Source of the DNA: Lunularia cruciata
Taxonomy: Eukaryota > Streptophyta > Marchantiopsida > Lunulariales > Lunulariaceae
Assembly (NCBI GenBank): GCA_948567375.1
Contig: OX419762.1
Location: 37,553,034-37,617,033 of the forward strand
Direction: 5' to 3'
Length of the DNA: 64,000 nucleotides
Position numbers and translations under genes: made by a program
Notes under the pieces: generated by a model
What the model saw: only the letters and a program-made list of their open reading frames with translations
Told to the model about the DNA's origin: nothing
The model's database searches: none
Shown: positions 44,341 to 55,535 of the stretch, one piece after another
Numbering within the stretch: the stretch's first letter is position 1
How the letters are laid out: each line of letters starts with the position of its first letter

Positions 44341-45905
44341 CAATGATGTCAACTCTTCATGTGCTCCAGGTGTAAGGTCTGCAACAATGGCTTGTGATCA
44401 GTTTGCATGATCACTTGTTTCCCTAAGAGATAATGCCTCCATACCTTGGTGGCATATACCATTGCAAGTTGTTCCCAATCTCGAGTAGAGTAATTTCTTT
44501 CAGCTATATTTAGTTGGCGAGACACAAAGGAAATGGGATGTAGTCCATCTGGAAATTCTTGTTGCAACACAGCTCCAATTGCAAAGTTAGAAGCATCAAA
44601 ATCAACCACACAAGGTAGTTGAGGATCATATGGTTGAAGAATGGGTCTTGAAGACACCATATTTTTCAACTTCTGGAATGCTTCTTCATGTTTGGTGTTC
44701 CACTGGAAGCTCAAGTTCTTTCCCAAGAGGTCAGTCAATGGTGTAGACACATGAGCATAATAGTGGATGAACCGCCGGTAAAAACTAGCCAATCCATTGA
44801 ATGCCCGTACTTCTGTAGCATCCTTTGGGGTAGGCCAATCAATAATGGCCTTGATCTTCTCTTCTTCCATCTTGATCCTCTCTAATGATATCTTATGACC
44901 CAAAAAGGTAACCTCCTTCTGCCAAAAAGCACACTTTGACTTCTTATAGTAAAATTTCCATTGTTGTAGTCATCTTAGGACTTCTTGCATGTGATTCACG
45001 TGTTCTGCCTTTGTCTTGCTATAGATTAAGATATCATCCAAGAACACCACCACTGACCAATCCAATAGCCCATCCAACACCTAATGCATCTAATCCATGA
45101 AGACTGTTGGAGCATTAGTGAGTCCGAAAGGTAGAACTCTCCACTCAAAATGCCCATACCTTGTGCAAAAGGTAGTCTTTTGCACATCCTCTCGATCAAT
45201 CGGAATTTGCCAATAGCCGCTACATAGATCCAACTTGGAAAAGTAACGTGCTCCACTTAGTTGATCAAGTAAGTCATTGATCCGAGGTAAGGGATATGCA
45301 TTCTTCACGGTTTGCTTATTGAGCCCACGATAATCAATACAAAAATGAAGTCCTACATCCTTCTTTGGAACAAATAGTACCGGTGCTCCCCAAGGAGAGG
45401 TACTATGTCGTATGAAGTCTTTTTCCAACAACTCTATAAGTGTTGTTTGCAACTCTTCCAACTCCTTTGGTGAGAGCCAATAGATCGGTCTACTCACTGG
45501 AGTACTCCCTGGCAATAACTTGATCTTGAAAGGCATACCTTGATCGAAGGGTAATCCCTTTGGCAGATCATTTAGAAACACGTCCGCAAACTCCTTAACT
45601 ATCCAATCAACCATTACTTGATGAGGTTCTTGATCCTCCACAGCTTGGTCTTGTGTAATCAGCTTGATCCACACCGCAAATACAGACTTATCTTCCTCTA
45701 AAGCTTGCTCTATGGCTGCTTTACTAACAAACTTCCCTTCTAGGGACTCATCTCTCTTCCAAGCTTGCTCCATGGTTGCCTTCTTGGCAAACTTCCCATC
45801 TTGGGACTCCACTCCCTTCAAGGTTTGCTCTATGGCTACCTTCTCAAGAAACTTCCCATCTTGGGCCTGACTATTCTTAGGTGTCTTACTCAGAGGTGCC
45901 AAACA
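44341..45905 (-). pseudogene. Element H linker repeats, reverse transcriptase and RNase H, nearly open
   Basis: Two long frames cover this part. 45090-45902 has three 20-residue linker repeats, then the RT fingers and palm ([54 protein letters not shown]). 44349-44903 has RT connection and RNase H (SFYRRFIHYYAHV, VDFDASNFAIGAV, STRDWEQLAMVYA, MQTDHKPLLQTL). Between them lie FLDDILIY and a stop near 45090 where Gln is expected. This is the longest near-intact RT in the window. The catalytic aspartates are present as far as I can read. Confidence 0.92.
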
Positions 45906-47236
45906 ACCTAATCGGAAATTCCTACCTTGGTGTTGTACTTGAATTTGGCGTTGGGTTCAATTGAATTGAACCTTATGACATTCAAGCCAAGGTAGACCCA
46001 GAATGATATCATAGTATAGAGGTGCCACTACAAACCTCATACACTCCAAATACTCCTTCCCAATCTTGAAGGTAATAGGATGCGAGGTGCGGAATGCAGA
46101 ACCTTTTCTATCATCCGCCATCATCAAACTACTTCCAATTACTAGCTTGATAGGAATACCTAATTCCTTTGCTACTTGCATAGACATGCAATTCTTTGAA
46201 CTCCCAGAATCAACCAAAATCCTACAACCCTGATTAGATATCATACCTTGCAAGTGAAGCAGACTTGCATAGGTCAAGCCTTCAATCCCATTGGAACTAA
46301 TCAAGCTCCTAGTCGGTGGCTCAAAATCTCCTATTGGGATTCCTTGTTTCTCTGATCATTCTGCTCCACAACCTCCACTTGGGTAACTTGTCGAGGTCAT
46401 CCATTCTTGAGTGGACATTCAGCAATGCAATGCCCCAATTGGCGACAATAAAAACAACCACCATTTTGTTGCAATTTCTCTCTGTCCGCCATGCCTAGTG
46501 GTCTTCATTGAATTGCATCAATCTCCATTGGTGCTGGCTCCTCCACTTGTGTGTAGTGTATTGGTAGGCTTTGTGGAGGTCAAGGTCGAGACCAAGTTGT
46601 TGCCACCAAGGAATCAAAATGTTTGGCCAACCGCATGGCTTCCTCCAAGTGTTGTGGCTCTTGCATGGTTACCTATAATTTGGTTCTTGCCTTCAAGCCC
46701 CTCACGAATCAATCCAAAGCTTCACCTTCCAAAATATCTGGGATTTGCATGATGGTATTTTGCAATTGTGAGATGTAACTTCTTACAGAGCCAATCTGTT
46801 TCAACTCTGCCAACTTATTTTGTGCAGCTCGTGTGGCATTTATAGCCTAGAACCGACTGATTATTGCGCTCTTGAATTCTGCCCATGTCAAGATTGGTGC
46901 AACCATTTGTGGTTGGGCTTGCTCCACTCGGAATCTCCACCATAGCTTTGCTACTCCATCCAATTGGCTAGAAGCCAAGAGAATCTATTTTTGCTCATCT
47001 TGTAAATTGGTAGCTTCAAAATAACATTCACAATCAAACACAAAATTCTCCACTGCACCCGGGAGATTCTTGCCTTCAAATACCTTGGGTTTAGGGAATC
47101 GAATGCAATCTTCTCCATCTTGAACTGGCGCTCTGTCTATCTGTTCTTGTTGTTGCTGGTCTCGTTCATCCAACAATCGAGTAAGATGCTTGATTTGTTG
47201 TTGCATTGCAAGGATAACATCCGGTATTGCCGCCAT
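45906..47236 (-). pseudogene. Element H gag and protease, broken by point stops
   Basis: Gag starts with MAAIPDVILAMQQQ at 47236 (minus). The first stop is at 46985-46987 (TAG for Gln), and several more C-to-T type stops follow. The zinc knuckle CX2CX4HX4C (CFYCRQLGHCIAEC) is intact near 46423-46464. The protease at 45957-46304 keeps the catalytic VDSGSS and the [11 protein letters not shown] flap-end motif. Removing the point stops would leave the frame essentially continuous, so decay is recent compared with A, C and J. Confidence 0.9.
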
Positions 47237-47490
47237 CACTTCTACTCTATTCCACTACCCTCAATTTATCTAGTTGATTTACACATAGAACAACACGTCC
47301 ACCGTTCTCCATAAGTTACCACTGGAAGTATTAAGGGTTCCTCTGAGACGGTGATCATATGTAGAAAATCCTGCCCAAAGCGCGAGGTGATGAATTGTGT
47401 GAAACAATGCTTTGGTAATATCTGGACATGAAAGTCCCAATGGTTTGGCGGAAGTGGATTTGGTGGTCCATAAATTCCATCCATCCCATT

Positions 47491-47505
47491 CCTGCTCTGA
47501 TACCA
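47491..47505 (-). other. Primer-binding site of element H (initiator tRNA-Met)
   Basis: On the minus strand this reads TGGTATCAGAGCAGG, one base after the LTR end at 47507, identical to the site in element B. Confidence 0.93.
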
Positions 47506-47506
47506 A

Positions 47507-47915
47507 TGTAAAAGACCGAAACCAAGGAGAGAAATAAGAGAATGGAAACTCACATTGGGACACTTGAATGAGGGAAAACTCCGAATGCCTAGCATGAGCT
47601 TCGGCTTTCGTATTTATAGGTAGCATACAAGGCCCTTGAAGCTTCTCAAGAAGCTTCCTTGAGCCGCTTTCTTGGAGTGCAAGCCAAGTTAACCAGGAAG
47701 TTTCTCAAGAAGCTTCCTTCTAGAAGTCGCCTACTTGGCGTGCAAGCTAAGCTAGTTAGAAGCTTCTAGAAGCTACCTGCTTAAGGCACAAGTTAACTAG
47801 TTGGGAAGCTTCCCAAGAAGCTTCTTAGATACTTCTAGAATGTTCTAGGCTATTTTGTCTTATTCTCTACTTTGTAAGCCCGACTAACTTTGTCATTAAA
47901 CTCCATATTGTTACA
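47507..47915 (-). repeat. 5' LTR of element H with GAA/TTC array
   Basis: This is a 409-bp repeat. The TATA box is at 47611-47617 (minus). GAAGCTTC blocks lie at about 47636-47830, directly upstream of the TATA box in the element's orientation. They include TTCTAGAAGCT and GAAGCTTCTTGGGAAGCTTC arrangements typical of heat-shock elements. Confidence 0.93.
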
Positions 47916-47920
47916 ACATC

Positions 47921-49053
47921 ATTTGAGAATGAATTATTCATTGGTTCAACTCCATCATGATCATAGGCCCTAAATAACAAATTAACATTTGCATGTTTTT
48001 TTCTTGTCTATCTTCAATATCATAATAATATTCAAATAAGAGTATCATCCACCTTGCTAACCTTCACTTCAAATTAGGCTTGTTGAAGATGTACTTCATA
48101 GCCTTGTGATCTCTAACAATGATGGTATTCTTTCCAATCAAGTAGTGTCAAAAGTTCTTGAGAGCAAAAATCACTATCAACCCTTCCCTCTTTGTGATTG
48201 AATAGTTTTTATCTTTTGAGACCATTTTTATACTAGCATAAGCTATTGGATGATCATGCATATCTTTGTCTAAATTTAGTAGGAGTGCATCCTATAGATA
48301 CATTAGACTCATCAATGTAAAGGATGAAGAGCTTACTCTAAATAGGTTTAGCAAGAATTGGAGCAAGCACAAGGGATTGGTTGAGCTCCTCAAAAGCTTT
48401 GAAAGCCTCCTTATCCTCCAAAATCACTATGTATTCTACACTCTTTTTCATGTAAATGGTCAATACATAAACCTTGTTAGAAAATGAGAAGATAAACCTC
48501 CTATAGTACCCAAAAATCCCCAAGAATTGAAGTAACTTTCTTGAGCTTGAAGAAATAGAAACTTGGAGATTTTCCTCAAGTTTTGAAGATCCATTGCTAT
48601 TCCATCTTAAAAAATGATATACCCCAAAAGTAAATCTTCTTTACAACCAAAGATGCACTTCTCTTGGTTGAGTGATGCATTTCCTTCATCAAAGCATTGT
48701 AGGACCTTGATCAAAAGCTCAAAGTGTTTTTCCTTGCTCCCATAGACACAAAAGTCATCAATGAAATGTCTCACAAATTTCCCAATGAGGGTTCAAACAA
48801 TTTGTTCATGAAGTGTTGAAATGTGACTAGAGTATTACAAAGTCCAAAAGATATAAGCTTGAAAACATAAGTTTCCCAAGGTGTGGTGAATATGGTGAGT
48901 TGTTGATGCTATGGTGCAATTTGTTTTAGTTATAGCTATTATAACCATATCAAAAATTATACCTCTCATGATTTGCAACCTATTCTAACATCTCATCAAT
49001 GAATAGCAAAGGGTAGTAGTCTTTCTTAGTAACTATCTTGAGTAAATCCAAAG
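47921..49053 (-). pseudogene. Element I reverse transcriptase (C-terminal part) and RNase H remnant
   Basis: Reading leftward from 49053, RT continues from the point where J inserted (DLLKIVTKKDYYPLLFIDEMLE, with a stop, then a YGYNSYN block corresponding to the usual GYSGYNQI). The thumb and connection region at 48338-48523 contains GIFGYYRRFI, EDKEAFKAFEEL and LVLAPILAKPI. RNase H follows to 47921 with weaker blocks. Element F lies beyond. The wording differs from families 1 and 2 and fits the Athila/Tat side of Ty3/gypsy. Confidence 0.82.
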
Positions 49054-49528
49054 TGTAACAATATGGAGTTAGCATACAAGTTAGTCAAGACTAACAATGT
49101 AACAAATAGGCCAAATTAGCCAAGAATTTTAAAGATGTTTGAGAATCATCTATGGAACTTCTAGGAAGTTTCTTGGTATCTTCCGAGTTTCAAACAATGT
49201 AGATGCCAAGTAGGCAACTTCTATGAGGAAGCTTCTTGAGAATTTTCTTAGCTAGCATGCCAAGTAGGTGACTTCTAGAAAGAAGTTTCTTGCAAAAGCT
49301 TCTTGACTAGCTTAGCTTACATGACAAGTAGGTGGCTTCTAAAAGGAAACTTATTGAGAAGCTTCTCAACTAGCTTAGCTTGCACTCTAAGAAGCTTCCC
49401 AAGGCCTTGTATATTCTCTATAAATACCAAAGTCCAAGCTCATGCTAAGTATTTAGAGTTTCTTTCGTTCAAGAGTCCCAATGTGATCTTTCACTTCCAT
49501 TTTTGTATTTCTTCCTTGGTCGTTTATA
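49054..49528 (+). repeat. 5' LTR of element J
   Basis: This is a 475-bp repeat with TGTAACAATATGGAG start and TTTATA end (TACA mutated). The GAA/TTC blocks are fewer and more mutated than in B and H. A TATAAATA box lies near 49422. Confidence 0.9.
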
Positions 49529-49778
49529 TTGGTATCAAAATAGAAATGGGACATATAGAATTTATGGACCACAAAATCCATTTTTCCCAAACCATTGGGA
49601 TTTTTTTGTCCATGTACTACCCGAGCGTTATCTCACATTTTGGTCAAAAGTTTTTGATTATGATCACTTTGTCTAATGAACCCTTGATACTTCCAATTGA
49701 AATTTACAAAGAATTGTAGACATGTTGCATCTACATGTTAACTTAGATAATTATAGATAATTTAATAGAGTAGTAGCT

Positions 49779-52700
49779 ATGGTAGCAATGCCCAAAGTTA
49801 TCATTATTATGTAGGAAAAAATCTAGCAACTTACTCAGTTTTTGGGAGAAAGATATTATTAATGACAATAACATATAGAGAGAACGCCATTTCTGGAAGG
49901 AAAGGAGCAAATCAAATTTCCAAAGCCCAAGGTATTTGAAGGCAAGAATTTCTTAGATGTAGCGGAGAATTTTGTGTTTAATTGCAAATGTTATTTTGAA
50001 GTTACAAATCTTCAAGATGAACAAAGATAGATTCCTATCTTTGTTCAAGCCAATTGGATGGAGTGGCAAAATTGTGGTGGCAATTCCAAGTGGAGCAAGT
50101 TGAATGGCAATTTTTTGTACTAATCTTGACATCAGAAGAATTCAAAAGTGCAATAATTAAGATATTCCAAGCTATAAATGTTGCACAAGTTGCACAAGAT
50201 AGATTGGTCGAATTGAAGCAGATTGGTTTTGTGAGAAACTACATCACTCAATTCCAAAACAACATCACTCAATTCCAAACATATCAAAGATGAAGCTTTA
50301 GATCAATTTATGAAGGCTTGAAATCACACACCAAATTAGAAATGACCATATGGGAACCCAAACACTTAGAAGAAGCCATGAAATTGGTTGAGAGCTTTGA
50401 TTCCTTGGTTGTGACAACTTGGTCTTGACCTAGGCCTTCACAAGATCTACCAATACAATACACGTGGGTGGAAGAGCCAATACCAATGGAGATTGATGTC
50501 ATCCAAAAGAGAGCACTTGGTACTATAGATAAGAAGAGACTGGAAAAATTGTTGTTGCTTTGATTGTTGCTAATTGGACATCACATTGCTGAATGTACAC
50601 TCATGACCCCAACAAATCACCCAAATGGAGTTTGTGGAGCATGATGATTAGGGAAACAAATAATCCCAATAGGAGAGATTGAACTACCTACTAAGAACTT
50701 GATTAGTTTCAATGGGGTTGAAGGCTTGAACTATACAAGTTTAAGTTGCTTATAAAGTATAATATCTGATTGTGGTTGTAGAATTTTGGTTGATTTTGGA
50801 AATTTAGAGAATTGCATATCCATGCAATTAGTAAAAGAATTAGGTATTCTTATCAAGTTGGTACCTGGAAGTAGATTGATAATGGTGGATGGTAGAAAGG
50901 GTTTTGCTTTCCATCCTCACATCTTGTTACATTCAAGATTGGGAAGAAGTATTTAGAATGTATGAGATTTGTAGTGGAATCTTTACACTATGTTATCATT
51001 TTAGCTTTTCCTTGGCTTGAATGTCATAAGGTTCAATTTGATTGGATCCAATGACAAATTCAAATACAACCCCAAGGTAATAATTACCAATTAGATTGTC
51101 TGGCACTTTTGAATAAGACACTAGGAATAGTTAGTCCCAAGATGGGAAGTTTATCAATAAAGTAGCCATAGAGCAAGCTTTGGAGGAAGATATTCTTATT
51201 TTTGTATGTTTGTTAAGCCAATTGTGCATGGAGGATCTGATGATGCTAGAAGTCTCCTCAAGCAATGGTTGATCATATAGTTCAAGAGTTTGCATATGTG
51301 TTTCTAGATGATCTACCAAAAGGTTTGTACTCTAATTGTGTTATGCCTTTCAAGATTGAGTATTGCCAAGAAATATTTTAATGAGTATACCATTCTGTTG
51401 ACTCACTAAAGGAGCTAGAAGAGCTATAAATAGCACTAGTGGAGTTATGGAGAAGCATATTATTATATATAGGTATACAAAAACAGATGTTGTTTTATAT
51501 ATAGTACATTTCCTTGGGGAGCACCAGTACTATTTGTCTCAAAGAAGGATGGAAGGCTTTGCTTCCATATTGACTACCATGGCCTTCATAAACAAACAAT
51601 GAAGAATACATACCCTTTGTCTCAAATTGATGACTTGCTAGATGAATTAAGTGGAGCACAATACTTCTCCAAGTTGGATCTTTGAAGTAGCTATTGGTAG
51701 ATTCTAATTGATAGAGAGGATGTGAAAAAGATTACCTTTTGCACAAGATATGGGCATTTTAAATAGAGAGTTTTACCTTTTGGGCTTTCTAATGCTCTAG
51801 CAATCTTTATGGATCAAATGCATTGGATATTGGATAGGCTATTAGATTGGTACATGATAGTGTTATTGGATGATATTTTAATTTATTAAGAAAGAGACAA
51901 AACACATGAATCACGCAAAAGAAGTCCTAAGATGACTCCATCAATGGAAGTTTTATTACAAGAAGTCAAAGTGTGCTTTTTGGTAGAAGAAAGTTACCTT
52001 CTTGGATCATAAGGTCTCATTGGAGGGGATCAAGATAAAAGAAGAGAAACTCAAGGTCATTATTGCTTGGCCTACTTCAAAGGATGTCACAAGAGTGTGG
52101 GAATTTAATAGATTAGCATGTTTTTACTAATAGTTCATCTACTACTATGCTCACGTGGCCATACCATTTACCAATCTCTTGGGAAAGAACTCAAGCTTTT
52201 AGTGGGCCATCAAGTAAAAAGAAGCATTCAATAAGTTGAACCATATGGTGTCTTCAAGATCCATTATTCAACCATATGATCCTCAACTACATTGTGTGGT
52301 TGATTTATGCTTCTAACTTTGCCTATAGAGTTGTGTTGCAATAGGAATTTTTATATGAGTTTTTTATGAGTACATCCATTTGCCTTTGTGTCTCACTGAC
52401 TAAATACCATAGAAAATAATTACTCTACTCAAGATCAAGAACAACTAGCAATGGTATATGCCACTTAGGTATGGAGGCATTATCTCTTGGAGAAATAGTG
52501 ATCATACAAACCAATCACAAACCTTTGTTGTAGACATCACATTTTGAACCCATGAAGAGTCAACATCATTGATAGGAGCAACAATTATAGATGTTTGACA
52601 TCAAACTTGAGTACAAACCTGATTGGTCCCATATCATTCCCATGCCTATCACAATGACATGGTTTGAAGCTTCTTCTTGAACCTCTCATTGCGGTGGCAA

Positions 52701-54046
52701 TTGCGATAGTGTCAATTAACTCAAAAGTCAAATCAAGTTTAAGGTCATTTTGCAATAATATTATGAGAGCAACCAACATCACAAGTCCATGTGGTCACAT
52801 GGTTTTTGACAAGACCTTGGGTACTCTACAATGCCAATGGTGGTGAGCCAACATGGCACAAGAATTTTGAGAGTTTGTCCAATCTTGTGAGAGCAACCAA
52901 TATCACAAGTCCAATAACCAAAAGCTAAGTGGAGTCATTCAACCACTTCCTATCCCATCTGCTTGATAAGAACATGTGAACTTAGATCTCATCACATCTT
53001 TTCCAAGGACAAAGCAAGGTTATATAGCAATTATGGTGGTTGTTGATAAGCTTAGCATGCAGATTCATTTGGATATTTTTGATGCTCCAACATTGGCCCA
53101 AATCTACTTTGATATTGTCTTCAAGTACCATGGGATGCCAAGAGTCCTCATCTTTGATCAAGATCCATACTTTATTGGTAAATTTTGGTAAGAGCTTTTT
53201 AAACTTTTTGGGACCAAGCTTGCCTTGTTAATAACTTATCATCCTCAAATGGATAGACAAACAAAATGAAAAAATTGCACTTTGGAAGACATGCTACATG
53301 CTTTTGTCAATGTTTACCACACTGATTGGGATACTTGTCTAGTAGTTGTTGAGTTCACCTACAATTATTTCAAGCATGCAAGTATTGGCTTTTCCCCTTC
53401 TTCCTTAATTATTAGTAAGATCCACTTGTTCTTGATTCTCTTCTTGCTCTTCCATCATCTTAGGTCACACATACTTCCACCTTCTTATCCATGTTATTTA
53501 AATCCCTACACCAAGCCAAGCCACATCTTCTTATTGCTCAAAATTGACAAAAGCAATATGTTGATAAACATCATTATGATCTCACCTTTCATACTTTCTT
53601 CTAAAAACCTTATTTTTCCACTTGATATCCACGTTTATAAAATTGCTCCCAATTGGATAAGTCTATTTGAGATTACTCAAATTATTTCTCTTGTTGCCTA
53701 TTGACTTGCTCTCCCCAATCAAATGCAGATCCATCTTTTCTTCCATGTTTCAAAACACAAACCCTTTGTTTCTAACTCATCATCTTTTTTCTACCCGTCT
53801 CCAACCTCCTTCTCCTCCCATCCTCATCAATGATCATGAGGAGTATGAAGTTGATCAAATACTCATATGTTGTATCATCCAACATGGCCACCAATAACAC
53901 ATTGAGTATAAAGTTCTTTGGAAAGGGTATCTTCTTCATGATGCCACATGGGAGCCTCTTTTGCATCTCCATAATGCACCCTCAACCCTACAAGAGTTGA
54001 GGATTTTCTAACAATGAGGCCATCATCAACTAGCAGTGGAGGAATA
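49779..54046 (+). pseudogene. Element J gag-pol remnant
   Basis: Gag runs from ATG 49779 to about 50640. It has a readable capsid block at 50054-50293 and a zinc-knuckle remnant near 50560-50600. The protease is near 50700-51020. A single linker repeat is at 51131-51192. RT is about 51260-52060, with a [16 protein letters not shown]-like block and LLDD near 51865. RNase H is about 52260-52640. Integrase core is at 52976-53400 (NLDLITSFPRTKQG, VVDKLSMQIHL), with a degraded HHCC remnant just before. The C-terminal domain and chromodomain are at about 53836-53960 (EEYEVDQIL, EYKVLWKGY, HDATWEP). Stops and shifts are frequent throughout. Confidence 0.87.
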
Positions 54047-55191
54047 TGTAACAATATGGAGTTAGTAGACAAGTTAGTCAAGACTAAAAAGGTAGCAAAT
54101 AAGCCAAATTAGCCAAGAATTCTCAGAATATTCTAATAGCATCTATAGAGCTTCTATGAAGTTTCTTGGTACATTCCAAGAATTGGGTAATATGTATGAC
54201 AAGTAGGCAACTTCTAGAGGAAGCTTCTTGGGAAGCTTCCATACTAGCTTTGTTGTATACCAAGTAGCTAGCTTCTAGAAAGAAGCTTCTTCGGAAGCTT
54301 TACAACTAGCTTAGCTTGCATGCCAAGAAAGTGGTCCTTAGAAGGAAACTTCTTGAGAAGCTTCTCAAGAGCCTTGTATGTTCCATATAAATACCAAAGC
54401 CTGTAACACCCATTTGTGCATGTGTGTGGTATTGTGATATTTAGCTTGGTATTACAAGTACTTAAGAGATATTATTTATATAGAGATAAAGGATGGTTCT
54501 ATATTAGTCATGGTTAGCTAAAGTTAGTCATAGCTAAGATAGAGGGGACCTTACTTTAGAGGAAGCAAAAAAGATGAGCACCACTATTTTGGATTTTAGT
54601 GTGTTGACTTGGTATTATTCCTAGGTGTTTGGCTTTGAGGAAAGAGTTGAGAACTCTTGGGCCCGCAAGCCTTTTTGTTTTGGATTCTTCTTTAGTCCAA
54701 GGATAGCCCATGTGAAGGAATCCTTGACTTAGTGGTTGGGTCAAGATAGGACCACATGCTTAGGGGAATATGCCCATGTGAATGGATATTCCTTTCTACT
54801 TTTTGACTTTACTTGACTTTTAGTCTAGTAACTTGAGTTACTACAGCAATTAGTAACTTTGGTACGTAACTATTTCACAAGTATATAAACAAGGGGTGAG
54901 GAGGTACTCATCATCCTTTCATTTGCAACTATCTCTCTCTCATTGAGTTCTCTAGTGAGCAATGTCTTGAGTCTTGGAGTGTTAGCCTTGGAGGAGTATG
55001 ATGAAGTTTGGGTTCTTTGCCTTCTTAGTCCATGGTGCGTTACCATAATAGCCATCAGAGGTTCATCCTGAGTGAGAGACAGGCCGGCTCACAAGCCAAT
55101 GCTCATGCTAGGAATTTGGAGTTTCTCTTATTCAAGAGTCCCAATTGGATCCTCACTCTAGTCTTCCATTCTCTCTCCTCCATCTTTTGCA
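54047..55191 (+). repeat. 3' LTR of element J, interrupted by a solo LTR
   Basis: LTR sequence occupies 54047-54401 and 55098-55191, about 449 bp in all. It ends CTTTTGCA. The interruption falls between the TATA box (ATATAAATACC near 54385) and the GCTCATGCTAGG block. Confidence 0.9.
54402..55092 (+). repeat. Solo LTR of a fourth family (691 bp)
   Basis: The insert starts TGTAACACCC and is bounded by perfect target duplications AAGCC (54397-54401 and 55093-55097). It contains a TATA box (GTATATAAAC, 54881-54890) about 200 bp before its end and no coding region, as expected of a lone LTR in plus orientation. The 3' terminus reads ...GGCTCAC rather than ending in CA, which may be a mutation. 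No related internal region exists in the window. Confidence 0.8.
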
Positions 55192-55196
55192 CAAAG

Positions 55197-55535
55197 CTTG
55201 TTATTCTTCTTTTTCCCAATCACAATTGAAGACATCCACTTTGAATTCTCTACCTCAAAGATAAACCTAATCCCCTTGAGCTGATCAATCTCCTCCTTCA
55301 CAACTAAAGCTATTGGTGGGCTAATGTAATGTTACCTTTGGTGGATTGGTCTTGCATGTAACTCCATCTCTATCTGGTGCTCCTCTAAGATTACTTCCTT
55401 GAGATCCTTGTAACTAAAAGCAAACACATGGATAAACTTGCAAAAAATCTCCTCAATTCTTACCTTCTCTTCCTTGGTAACAATTGGACCATATTTCAAG
55501 GTAGATAGTCTCCTATCTATCTCTTCATGTATCAA
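55197..55535 (-). pseudogene. Element I reverse transcriptase, N-terminal part
   Basis: A minus-strand open stretch at 55332-55535 encodes the segment before the RT fingers (EEIDRRLSTLKYGPI, FIHVFAFSYKDLKEV, EEHQIEMELHARPIHQR), which corresponds to the FAWSYxDL and RPIRQR motifs of Athila/Tat pol. After a frameshift it continues as VKEEIDQL and SSIVIGKKK to 55197, where J begins. Confidence 0.83.

Larger units (their letters stand above)
42284..47915 (-). mobile_element. Element H: family-1 Ty3/gypsy chromovirus (minus), best preserved copy
   Basis: The LTRs are 47507-47915 (5', 409 bp) and 42284-42715 (3', 432 bp), with perfect target duplications ACATC at 42279-42283 and 47916-47920. The primer-binding site at 47491-47505 is a perfect TGGTATCAGAGCAGG. 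The polypurine tract (GCGGCGGGGGAATA) precedes the 3' LTR. The zinc knuckle, protease D-S-G, most of RT, RNase H, the integrase HHCC region and the chromodomain are readable with few stops. It inserted at the final bases of F's LTR, so it is younger than F. Confidence 0.95.
49054..55191 (+). mobile_element. Element J: family-1 Ty3/gypsy chromovirus (plus) inserted in element I
   Basis: The 5' LTR is 49054-49528 (475 bp). The 3' LTR is 54047-54401 plus 55098-55191, interrupted by a solo LTR. Perfect target duplications CAAAG lie at 49049-49053 and 55192-55196, both inside the RT gene of element I. A primer-binding site at about 49530-49544 (TGGTATCAAAATAGA) is decayed. Gag, protease, RT, RNase H, integrase and chromodomain are all recognisable but heavily mutated, and only one linker repeat unit is present. 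It is more diverged than B and H, so it is an older or different subfamily. Confidence 0.93.
20754..55535 (-). mobile_element. Element I: old minus-strand Ty3/gypsy element (Athila/Tat-like), host of the nested stack
   Basis: Three separated segments read as one minus-strand pol. The RT start is at 55197-55535, the rest of RT and RNase H at 47921-49053, and integrase at 20830-22195. The gaps are filled exactly by element J (target duplication CAAAG) and element F with its contents. The wording of its motifs (KKDYYPLPF-type RT, CKTCNVCQAFARKS integrase zinc domain, FEKxGIDF) fits the non-chromodomain Athila/Tat side of plant Ty3/gypsy rather than families 1 and 2. No LTRs, gag or protease of I were recognised. 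Outer limits are therefore approximate. Confidence 0.8.
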
